Shown: piece by piece, positions 1-11,544 of the stretch
Layout: the number at the start of each line of letters is the position of its first letter
Numbering within the stretch: the stretch's first letter is position 1
From: Mycoplasmopsis agassizii
Lineage (GTDB): Bacteria; Bacillota_I; Bacilli_A; Mycoplasmatales; Metamycoplasmataceae
Reading direction: 5' to 3'
Length of the DNA: 42,605 nucleotides
Assembly (NCBI RefSeq): GCF_002276225.1
Contig: NZ_NQNY01000013.1
Coordinates: forward strand, 1 to 42,605
Notes under the pieces: model-generated
Told to the model about the DNA's origin: nothing
What the model saw: only the letters and a program-made list of their open reading frames with translations
Databases searched by the model: none
Made by a program: the position numbers and the translations under genes

Positions 1-77
1 CTTGTTTGTATTTCATATTACTTATATTATAAAAAATAACTACAACCTTTCTGTTGCAGTTATTAGGCCGATGCGGG
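1..77 (-). mobile_element. End of an IS30-type insertion sequence (partial)
   Basis: The first 82 bases are the exact reverse complement of the last 82 bases of the window. Read on the minus strand, the shared part starts with CCCGCATCGGCCTAATAAC, directly against the base of the rpoC terminator hairpin. It contains an imperfect hairpin and a TATAAT, and ends in ATG plus codons for KYKQ, which resembles the N-terminus of IS30-family transposases. Insertion against a terminator stem is the known habit of IS1630 of Mycoplasma fermentans. Only 77 bases are visible, so the family assignment is inference. Confidence 0.5.
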
Positions 78-102
78 AAATAGCCTACATTTGAGGCTAT
101 TT
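78..102 (-). terminator. rpoC terminator hairpin abutting the IS end
   Basis: A perfect 9-bp stem (AAATAGCCT / AGGCTATTT) with a 7-nt loop starts a few bases after the rpoC stop. The normal U-tract is missing because the IS-like sequence starts exactly at the stem. Its 25-nt span lies within the 19-26 bp size range of IS1630 target duplications. Confidence 0.7.
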
Positions 103-109
103 TTGAGTT

Positions 110-3100
110 TTAAAAGTCCATTCCTTCAATGTCATCTTGGAACATATTCAAGATTTTTTGATCAATTTCGATCGCATGATTATGTTTTTGACGATGTCTA
201 AAGAAGTCTTTAGGATCTTGAATATTAAATTTAGAGTTTTTGCCTGTTGAAACGTTTGTTCCTGCAGGGATTTTGTGCCCTAAAATAATGTTTTCTTTTA
301 GTCCGCTTAATCTATCAATTTTTGATGAAATTGCAGCATTAACAATGATTTTTGCACTTTCTTGATATGAAGCAGCAGCTAAGAATGAATCAGATAATAA
401 AGGAATTTGTTTTGCCCCTAAAATAACTGTTTTACCAAATGGTGGGCGTTTCCCTTCTGATAATAATTTACCTGTAATTTGTCTAAATTTGTCACGGCTA
501 ATTAATGAACCAGCAACTAATTGAGAATCACCTGGTAAGCTAACTTGGATTTTTGAAAGCATCTGACTAATAATGATTTCTACATATTTATCGTTAATTG
601 CAATCCCTTGCATACGATAAATTCTTTGGATTTCTTTTAATAAGTAAGACTGCACGGCACGAGGTCCTGCGTATTCTAATAATTGGTTTAGAATAATTGG
701 TCCATCGACAATTTTTTCCCCAGGAGCTACTTTATCGCCAACTTTTACACGAATGCTTGAGGTTGTGTTTGCACTAATTTTATCTTCAATTGTGCCGCCA
801 TCTGAAGTTCCGTATAAAACAGTAATTTGATAGTCTCTAAAAGCACCGTTTCGGTGTTTTCTTTCTTCGATATTCATGATTTCACCAAATGTTTTAGCAA
901 TTTCAGCTTGACGCCCTCAAGGTTTTTGGTAAGCATCGATTAACTCTGACAAGCGACCAAAACCACCAGTAATATCTTCAACACCAGCAACCCCTCCAGT
1001 ATGGAAAGTACGCATGGTTAGCTGTGTACCAGGTTCACCAATTGATTGACTAGCTGTAATTCCTACTGCTTCACCAATTGATACTGTTCTTGATGTTGAT
1101 AAGTCTTTTCCAAAACATTTTTGACAAACTCCATTACGTGTAGCACATGCTAAAACTGAACGAATTTCAACTGCTTCATGATGTTTAATAATTTCACGAG
1201 CCATTGATGGAGTAATTAATTCATTTTCTTTTGTAATAGTATTTCCGTAAGGATCTTTGATTTCTCTGATGCTAAAACGACCTTGAATTCTTTCAAATAA
1301 AGGTACGATAATTGACTTAGTACGGTTATCAATAATTGACTTAATTACAAATCCACTATCAACACCACAATCAGGTTCACGCACAACAATACTTTGAGCA
1401 ACATCGATTAACCTTCTAGTTAAATACCCTGATTTAGCAGTGTTTAGAGCAGTATCAGTAAGTCCTTTACGAGCCCCGTGAGTTGATGAATAGAATTCAA
1501 AACTTGTTAGTCCTTCTAAGAATGATGACTTAACAGGAATTTCAACGGTTGAACGAATAACACGCTCATTTTCAGCATCGGCTTTCAATCTTTGTGCGTT
1601 ATTTGCCATCAGTCCACGTAGTCCTGCAAGCTGTACGAAGTTAGAAATAGTTGCACGAGCACCACTATTCATCATAATAAATAGTGGGTTGAAAGTAAAG
1701 TCGTTATTTTCAATAACTCGTTTTAAATCACCTTGAATATTTTCTTTAATTTCAGATCATTTTCTAATAGTTAATGAATAACGTTGGTCATCAGTAATTC
1801 AACCTTGGTTGTATTTCGATTTCAACTGGTTAGTGTATTCTTCACCTTCACGAATCTTGTCGTTTTTGTTTTCAACTGTCATAATGTCGGCAATTGAAAT
1901 TGATGTTCCTGAAATAGTTGAGAACTTAAATCCTAGGTCTTTAATCTTGTCTAAGAATGAAGCAATTGAGTTGACATACTCAAATCAAACGTATTCAAGT
2001 AGTTCAATGTATTGTTCCATTTCTCATAAAGGTGTATCTAGTTTTCGTTCAATTTTTAAACGTTTATTGATTTTTTCAAAACCAATAATAGTAATTTTTT
2101 CTAGCATTGAAATGTGAGTGTAATTTAAATCATAACCTTCAACATCTTTAATATTTGCTAGTAAATCACGTACGTTTATGTAGTTTTCAGCATTTAATTT
2201 ATCAATCACTTCCGCTAATTCTGCTTTAGAAATACTTGGTAAGTATTTTTCGTAAATAGCACGAATAATACGAGCAACATTTTTCTTAGTTAAAGCATCA
2301 TTAATAGGTTTTGACTTAATAAATTCTTTGATATCTCCACCATAAGGGACTTGATAATTTTTAAAATAATCATTTCTTGCATAAGTGGCTTCAGTATTAT
2401 CAAAAATGAAATTAAAACTTTCAGGGAAAGCTTCATTAAAAATGAACTTACCAACTGTTGAAACTACATAACCTTTATTAGTTGAAACTGTTGAAAGTTT
2501 GCTTAAGTTTTTGAAAGGCATTGCTACACGAGCATGTAAACTAACAATTCCTGAATCGTATGCTAATTTAATTTCATCTAAATTAGCAAACACATGACCT
2601 TCACCTTTAGCACCTGCAATTTCCATTGTTAAGTAGTAAATTCCTAAAACCATATCCTGAGAAGGGTTGATGATAGGTTCACCATCTTTAGGCCCTAGAA
2701 TGTTACGATTAGCGTATAATAATTCTTTTGCTTCACGCACTGCTTCATCAGAAATTGGTACGTGCACAGCCATCTGGTCACCATCAAAATCGGCATTGAA
2801 AGCTTCAGTAACAAGTGGGTGTAGGCGAATTGCACGCCCTCTAATTAATACAGGTTCAAAGGCTTGAATTGATAAACGGTGCAAGGTTGGCGCACGGTTA
2901 AGTAGAATTGGTCTACCTTTAATAACTTCAGCAACTTCAGGTCAAATAATTGGGTTTAAGTTCTCAATTAGTTTACGAGCATTTTTAACTGAGTGCGAAA
3001 TTTCTTTTTGAATTAAGCGTTTAATAATCCATGGTTCAAATAACTTAGCAGCCATTTCACGGGGAATTCCTGCTTGGTGAATTTTTAAATTAGGACCAAC

Positions 3101-4414
3101 AACGATAACTGAACGACCTGAATAATCGACACGTTTTCCTAAAATATTTTGACGGAAACGTCCTTTTTTACCAGTTAAAGCATCTGCTAGTGATTTTAAA
3201 GCACGGTTATCTTTTGAAACAACTGGTTTAGGTTTTTTCTTAGCATTATCAATTAAAGCATCTACTGCTTCTTGAATCATTCTAAGCTCATTTTGTAAAA
3301 TTAGAGTTGGAGCATCTGAATCAAGTCATTTTTTAAGACGGTTATTTCTAATTATAATACGGCGATATAATTCATTAATATCACTAGTTGAGTGACGTCC
3401 ACCGTCTAGTTGTACAAGTGGTCTAAGTTCAACTGGAATAACAGGTAATTTGTAAATTAACATGTTAATTGGCTCTTGTTTAGAGTCAATAAATGAGTTA
3501 ATAATTTTTAGTCTCTTATATAGAATTGAACGTTCTTGTTTTTTAGAAACAGGTAAGTGTGAACCTGATAGTTCACCTTTATTAATTTCATTAATTTTTT
3601 CACGAACTTTTTCACGTTCTTCTTCTAAATTAATGTTTTTTAGTAAGTACTCAATTGCACGACTCCCAGTTGCAATTTTTGCGTCTGAATATTCTTCGAT
3701 AACTTCGTTCAATTCGTAAAAATCAACACCATAATCTGGTCCTGATTTTGATTCAGAAATTTCAATAATTTCATTTAATGATTCATCAATAATTTCTTGT
3801 GCTTCTTCATCATCTGGTAAGCGTTCTTTAAGTTCAATTAAAACATTTTTGTAAATTTCAGCTGCATTATTAATGTTGATGATTTTGTTTTTAGGTAAGT
3901 TTTTTAATCCACCTGATTCTAAAATGATGTGTGACTTATAATAGATAACGTTTTCTAAATCAGTTTTAGAAACGTTTTCTGAACTATTTTCAACTCTTAA
4001 ACCAAGTAGTTTTGAAATAATTGAGTGGTCAATTTTAAAGAATCAAAAGTGCACAACAGGCACATGTAAAGTGATGTGACCCATTCTTGAACGTCTTGCT
4101 AATTTAGGTAAAATTTCAGGTTTTTCAATTTCACAAAGTGAAGTTGCATTACAAATTTGACCTTCGTTTGATTTTTTATATTTACGCCCACAAATAGGAC
4201 ATTTATAGTCAGTTGTAGGACCAAAAATTAACTCATCAAATAGTCCGTATCTTTCAGGTTTATATGATTTATAGTTAATTGTTTCTGGTTTAGTAACTTC
4301 CCCATGAGATCATTCTTCAACGTCTTTTTGTGTTACTAATGAAAGCGAAATTTTTTGGATTTTATTTTCGTCAATCGAGTGGTATGCTCGTGTTTTAATA
4401 ATTTCTTTTTCCAT
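110..4414 (-). CDS. rpoC: DNA-directed RNA polymerase subunit beta'
   Basis: The 1434-residue beta' subunit forms one side of the RNA polymerase active cleft. An N-terminal zinc site is visible (C72, C75, C88, C94). The catalytic Mg motif NADFDGDQ is at about 540-547. A second cysteine cluster (CGVD...CxxxxxxCxxC) precedes the bridge-helix/trigger-loop region around 1120-1145 ([20 protein letters not shown]). Several TGA codons are read as Trp. The ATG follows a GGAG site. Unusually, rpoC does not follow rpoB directly: a nitroreductase gene and two non-coding stretches lie between them, and rpoC seems to have its own promoter. The last codons are followed by the terminator hairpin and the IS-like window end. 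Confidence 0.98.
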
Positions 4415-4528
4415 ATAGTTCTCCAGTCTTAATTTTTTAATTAAATAAAAATAAGAAAAACAACTTAAGTTATTTTTCCGACTTTAAAATTCTTGTTTCT
4501 TATTTAATTTCAATGTTTCATCATTATA
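4415..4528 (-). promoter_or_regulatory. Own promoter and leader of rpoC
   Basis: A perfect TATAAT lies at 4523-4528 on the minus strand, about 110 nt before the rpoC ATG, in the gap after the nitroreductase gene. The leader contains an AACTTAAGTT hairpin nested inside a longer imperfect stem (AATAAGAA near its start, TTCTTATT near its end). This may uncouple rpoC from rpoB or tune its level. No clear -35 box is seen, as is common in mycoplasmas. Confidence 0.5.
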
Positions 4529-4595
4529 TAGATTAGCATCAAAAAAAAATAATTATTTTTTGAATTTTTAAGCCTTTTTTTGATATACAAAAAAC

Positions 4596-5423
4596 CTATT
4601 TATCTTCGTCTTCAGTAGGCTTTTTAAGACCAAAAGTAACAGCTGTTAAATTTTCTCGTGGCTCATTTGAAAATTCAGGATAGTCTTTGTGTGGATCAAA
4701 TAATGGTTTCATAAAATCTGTGTAAACGTGTGAAACATCTTTTGCATAAGCATTAACCATTGCTTTGGTTCAACTTGTATCAACATTCATAACTTCTTTT
4801 CAGAATTTTGTTTCAACTGCGTCAAAATCTTTAACCTCTTGAGCAACTTCATTTTTATCGTATTTATCGATGTAAACACGATTTAAACGTGGTCTTTCTA
4901 ATGCTGCACCATCGCTTTTTCCGATATTTACAGCAATCACGGGAAAGACATTTTCTGGTAAGTTATATTTTTCTTGTAAGAATACAGGTAAGCCAAAATG
5001 ACGTACACCACCAACAATTGTGCTGTTATATCCTAAACTTTCAGCAGCAATAACTGCGTTTTGTAACATGATATAAGCATCACCTCAAGCGTTTAAGAAG
5101 TTATCAAAAGTTTTGATTACAACACTTTGATTTTGCACTTTACTTGCTGTTTCAATACGGTTAAAATCAATCATAAAAACAATTGTAATTGCTGAAGTTA
5201 AGTAGTGTTTTTGTCTTTCAATATTTACTTTTGCAAAAATTTCTTCTTTAACTTCAGGATCTTTAATTACTAAAGCGCTAACGTGAAATTTATTACTTGA
5301 TGTAGGTGCTGCGTTCATTGCTTTAACGATTTCATCTAAATCTTCAGGTGTAATTGAATCACCACTCATTTGACGATGTGAACGACGTTTTAAAATTAAA
5401 TCAATAGTTTGATTTTTAGGCAT
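4596..5423 (-). CDS. Nitroreductase family FMN-dependent oxidoreductase
   Basis: The 275-residue protein has the nitroreductase fold signatures: an N-terminal RRSHRQ phosphate-contact motif followed by APTSSNKFH, and a later GGVRHFG stretch with the LGYNS and GKSDGAALERPR regions typical of NfsA/FRP-like enzymes. Such enzymes transfer electrons from NAD(P)H through FMN to quinones or nitro compounds; the true substrate cannot be told from sequence. Two TGA codons are read as Trp. The ATG 6 nt after GGAG is preferred to an upstream TTG at 5435 that lies inside the ribosome-binding site. The gene sits between rpoB and rpoC, which are adjacent in nearly all bacteria. Confidence 0.88.
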
Positions 5424-5488
5424 TTTTTTCTCCAATATTTATTTATTTTTAAGTTTCAAAAAATTGCTTTTTTGTTTATTAAAACAAT

Positions 5489-5515
5489 AAAAACAGCAAC
5501 ATGTATGCTGTTTTT
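5489..5515 (-). terminator. Terminator after rpoB
   Basis: A 10-bp perfect stem (AAAAACAGCA / TGCTGTTTTT) lies just after the rpoB stop and before the nitroreductase gene. The T-rich 3' arm makes it a plausible bidirectional intrinsic terminator. It supports separate transcription of rpoB and rpoC. Confidence 0.7.
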
Positions 5516-5528
5516 GATCATTTAGACC

Positions 5529-9200
<3,672 letters not shown>

Positions 9201-9277
9201 TGTGCTCCTTTAAGCTAGAAAATGTTTCTTTTGCATTCTCTACTTTGCTAACTTTTTAAAATCTTTAAAATATTAAT

Positions 9278-9313
9278 AAAAAGCCATTGCAAAGTAATGC
9301 AAATAGCCTTTTT
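9278..9313. terminator. Imperfect bidirectional terminator before rpoB
   Basis: An imperfect hairpin has TTGCA/TGCAA as its core and A- and T-runs on its outer arms, so it could work in both directions. It lies between the dprA-like gene and rpoB, suggesting that rpoB starts its own transcript. A second perfect 8-bp hairpin (AGCCCCTA/TAGGGGCT, 9362-9380) lies closer to the dprA-like stop but lacks a U-tract on the minus strand. Confidence 0.45.
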
Positions 9314-9402
9314 ATTTTATAGAATTTTTTAAATAAAATCTGAAAAATTTTATTTATTTTTAGCCCCTATTTTAGGGGCTTTTCGATGTTTTTTAGCTGG
9401 TT

Positions 9403-10137
9403 TTAATTATATTTGAATGTATTCGTAAGGTTGCTTGCACCTTCATCTAGTAAGCCTTGATTTGCTGCATTTTTGTCTTTAGTTTCAAAGACAAAAATCT
9501 CTTTTCCTAGTTCTAAAAAGTAGTGCAACTGGTTTAAAATTTTGCTTGATGGTTTCAATTTTAACAAGCTTAATTGCTTAGAAAAATGAGCGATCATTTC
9601 ATTGCGTTCATAAAATCTTGAATGTTTTACATGAACATATCAAGGGTATTTTGTAAGTAGTAATTCTTTATCAAAATTGATCTGATTATTCCCTAAATAC
9701 GGGCTTTCTAGACCATTTGCAAGCACATGAATAATGCCAATATTTTGCTCACGAGCCTTATTAATTATCTGACTTTCAAAACCTGGAAAATTACTTGTAA
9801 CTAAAGTAATTTTAGGATGATTTTCAAAAAAATCATTCATTAAGTGAACTGCTTCAGCATCTTCAATATCACCATTTAAAGTGTGCTTATTAGCTGAATG
9901 TAAAAGTTCATAATTACCTTTATAAAATATTACAAGTGGAGGTTTATTACTATTTAAAAGTTCCTTTGGATATTCATCATCTAAGATTGTGATGAACTTA
10001 ATATCAAGTTCCTTCATCTTGTTTAAGTAAAATAAATAAACTCCATAATCAATGGCATTGCGTTTATTTATATCATTGTAAGCGAGTGTAAAGTCGCCTT
10101 TATTTTTGATTCAAAAATATACGATTATATCTTTCAT
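9403..10137 (-). CDS. Divergent DprA/Smf-like DNA-processing protein
   Basis: At 244 residues this is shorter than standard DprA. DprA-like landmarks appear in the right order: ITILDDEYPKEL with PPLVIFYKGN (start of the Rossmann-like domain), IIHVLANGLESPY (matching AVLGxGLDxxYP), FYERNEMIAHFSK (matching FPxRNRIIAGLS), and GKEIFVF...NQGLLDEGASNL near the C-terminus. The glycine-rich VGSR nucleotide-binding segment expected after YKGN is not recognisable. DprA protects incoming single-stranded DNA and loads RecA; whether this copy still does so is unclear. The ATG follows AAAGGA by 7 nt. One internal TGA is read as Trp. Confidence 0.7.
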
Positions 10138-10166
10138 CTAATTCCTTTGTAAATTGCTTAAAAATG

Positions 10167-10199
10167 AAAAAAGGGCGCCTATAAATAAGCGCCCTTTTT
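10167..10199 (-). terminator. Terminator after rpmA
   Basis: A GC-rich stem (AAAAAGGGCGC / GCGCCCTTTTT) sits 15 bases after the L27 stop. Its A- and T-runs make it a strong and probably bidirectional intrinsic terminator that closes the rplU-rpmA unit. Confidence 0.85.
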
Positions 10200-10214
10200 A
10201 TTGTGTAATGAGTT

Positions 10215-10472
10215 TTATTTTCTTTCGCTGTATACTGAAGCGTATTTACGATTTCTACGTGATTCGTATTTTACAAATCCGTCAATTTTTGTAAATAAGG
10301 TGTGATCTCCACCCATACCTACATTTTCACCAGGAAAAATTTTAGTTCCCCTTTGACGGTAAATGATTGACCCAGCACTTGCAAATTGACCATCACCTAG
10401 TTTTGCACCAAGGCGGCGACCAGCTGAATCACGACCATTACGAGTCGAACCACCTGCTTTTGTTTTTGCCAT
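10215..10472 (-). CDS. rpmA: 50S ribosomal protein L27
   Basis: The 85-residue protein begins [18 protein letters not shown], the conserved L27 N-terminus that reaches toward the peptidyl-transferase centre, followed by LGAKLGDGQ and the [11 protein letters not shown] core. It lacks the LxxFF-type leader that many Firmicutes L27 proteins carry and that the Prp protease removes. In agreement, no prp gene lies between rplU and rpmA, which are 9 nt apart. Confidence 0.97.
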   Translation of the reverse strand: MAKTKAGGSTRNGRDSAGRRLGAKLGDGQFASAGSIIYRQRGTKIFPGENVGMGGDHTLFTKIDGFVKYESRRNRKYASVYSERK

Positions 10473-10481
10473 GTTCTGGAC

Positions 10482-10781
10482 CTATCCTTTCAATTCAGTA
10501 ATTTTTACTCTTGTATATGGCTGTCTGTGCCCATATTTACGTTTATGGGTACTTTTAGCGTTATGACGATAAACAACGATTTTTTTTGCTTTTCCTTGTT
10601 TTTCAATAATTCCGCTAACAACAGCTTTTTCTAGGTAAGGAGTACCGATTTTGTCTCCCACCATTAATACTTGATCAAATGATATTGTACTACCTTCGTC
10701 ACCTTCGACTTTTTCGATAAATATCACATCATCTTTTTTGACTAGTAGTTGCTTACCACCAGTTTTAATAATTGCATACAT
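10482..10781 (-). CDS. rplU: 50S ribosomal protein L21
   Basis: The 99-residue protein starts MYAIIKTGGKQ and has the C-terminal signature HKRKYGHRQPYTRVKI of the L21 family, which binds 23S rRNA early in 50S assembly. The ATG follows a GGAG site. It is first in a two-gene unit with rpmA. Its 110-nt leader carries a promoter and hairpins, described separately. Confidence 0.97.
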   Translation of the reverse strand: MYAIIKTGGKQLLVKKDDVIFIEKVEGDEGSTISFDQVLMVGDKIGTPYLEKAVVSGIIEKQGKAKKIVVYRHNAKSTHKRKYGHRQPYTRVKITELKG

Positions 10782-10893
10782 ATTTAACTCCGATATTTAA
10801 ATATTCATCCTGATGGTGTTCACTATAAGTTTTTAGTGATACTTAAAAAATGACCATTTTAGAATGGTTACAATTGTAACGTTTTTCATTATA
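10782..10893 (-). promoter_or_regulatory. rplU promoter and structured leader
   Basis: A perfect TATAAT lies at 10888-10893 on the minus strand. The transcribed leader contains GTTACAATTGTAAC, then ACCATTctaaAATGGT followed by CATTTTTT (terminator-like), then CACTA/TAGTG, and finally the GGAG of rplU. This could be an L21-type autoregulatory leader in which the middle hairpin acts as an attenuator. The assignment rests on position and hairpins only. Confidence 0.4.
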
Positions 10894-10916
10894 TACAAAA
10901 AGTAAGAAAATAAAAA

Positions 10917-11183
10917 TTAATAACCAAAATAAATTGGTACGTTGTCGGCTTTACTTGAACCTGATTCTGCTGAGGCTTTGGGCGCTTCGTTTTCTCATTT
11001 ATAATCAAATTCTTTTGTTTTAATTGCTCCTGAACTTGATCCGTTGCTTGTAAAGCTACGGAACAAATTACTAATTGAAGTAATTGCCAAAACAACTGCT
11101 GGGATAGCAGCGATAATTGCTAAAAAGGCACCACCATATGTATTTGCCTCTTCTTCTTCGGTTAGTTTTTCTAAATCTAACAC
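10917..11183 (-). CDS. Small membrane or secreted protein with a GG motif, unknown function
   Basis: The 88-residue protein is of unrecognised family. Its acidic N-terminal segment MLDLEKLTEEEEANTYGG ends in Gly-Gly. A hydrophobic stretch of about 20 residues follows (AFLAIIAAIPAVVLAI), then a Ser/Gly-rich hydrophilic tail containing one TGA-encoded Trp. The layout resembles double-glycine leader peptides of bacteriocins and peptide pheromones exported by peptidase-containing ABC transporters. The position four before the cleavage site is Thr rather than the usual hydrophobic residue, and no such transporter is in the window. It may simply be a single-pass membrane protein. The ATG follows AAGGAG by 3 nt. 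Confidence 0.75.
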
Positions 11184-11264
11184 ATTTTCTCCTTATTAAA
11201 TTAAAGTCTATTTAGTATTGTTTTTGCTCCTTTCAATTAGTAATAAAGAAAATTAATGAATTTC

Positions 11265-11286
11265 AAAAAAATGGCACCATTTTTTT
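11265..11286. terminator. Perfect 22-nt palindromic hairpin between divergent genes
   Basis: Seven A, ATGG, two loop bases, CCAT and a T-run form a perfect A/T-flanked hairpin that would terminate in either direction. It lies in the 358-bp gap between the small GG protein (minus) and the lipoprotein leader (plus). It is upstream of the small gene on its own strand, so it may be an attenuator in that gene's 5' leader or an insulator between the two promoters. Confidence 0.5.
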
Positions 11287-11344
11287 ACAGATCTTTTTGC
11301 ACCAAAAAAATCTGGCTTTTTTTCTGGAAAAAATGCAAATAATT

Positions 11345-11491
11345 TAAAATGTGTTTATGTATTTAAACCAAAAGCAAATAAACGTAGTTTTTAACTATTT
11401 TATGATGTCACCTTTTTAGGTTACATTTGTTTTGCTTTCACTCAAAAATCAATTCGCACACAAATGTAACTGATCAGTCAGTTACATTTTT
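11345..11491 (+). promoter_or_regulatory. Leader-peptide attenuator of lipoprotein A
   Basis: A -10 box TAAAAT (11345-11350) lies 6 nt before the ATG of a 20-codon leader ORF. Segment 0 (11406-11413, TGTCACCT) pairs with segment 1 (11418-11425, AGGTTACA; one mismatch). Segment 1 (11420-11430, GTTACATTTGT) pairs perfectly with segment 2 (11460-11470, ACAAATGTAAC). Segment 2 (11462-11473) also pairs perfectly over 12 bp with segment 3 (11478-11489), which runs into a T-tract. So 0:1 plus 2:3 (terminator) excludes 1:2 (antiterminator). The leader ORF stop (TAG 11417-11419) sits at the start of segment 1. The same plan occurs before the two neighbouring lipoprotein genes. Confidence 0.65.
11357..11419 (+). 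CDS. Leader peptide upstream of lipoprotein A
   Basis: A 20-codon ORF encodes MYLNQKQINVVFNYFMMSPF. Its ATG is 6 nt after the TAAAAT -10 box, so the transcript would start at or next to the AUG (leaderless) with no Shine-Dalgarno site. The leader ORF of paralogue B begins MYLNGKQI; the two differ at synonymous third positions (AAG/AAA, ATA/ATT) as well as at replacement sites. It covers segment 0 of the attenuator and stops at segment 1. Its likely role is to couple ribosome position to RNA folding. Confidence 0.45.
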   Translation: MYLNQKQINVVFNYFMMSPF

Positions 11492-11512
11492 AAATACATG
11501 TTTTAAATATTA

Positions 11513-11544
11513 AGAAAGGTAGTAGAAATATCTACTTATATATG
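11513..11544 (+). promoter_or_regulatory. Shine-Dalgarno / hairpin / AUG element of lipoprotein A
   Basis: AGAAAGG (11513-11519) lies 22 nt from the ATG, too far for normal initiation. The gap holds a 6-bp hairpin (AGTAGA 11521-11526, TCTACT 11531-11536, loop AATA) that would bring them together when folded. Paralogue B has the same spacing with a different stem. Confidence 0.55.

Noticed and set aside
1809-3719. Plus-strand ORFs opposite rpoC
   Set aside because: They mirror rpoC codon bias and have no recognisable domains or ribosome-binding sites.
11460-11489. Lipoprotein leaders as T-box riboswitches
   Set aside because: No T-box sequence or specifier-loop architecture is visible, and the regulated genes are not aminoacylation or amino-acid genes.
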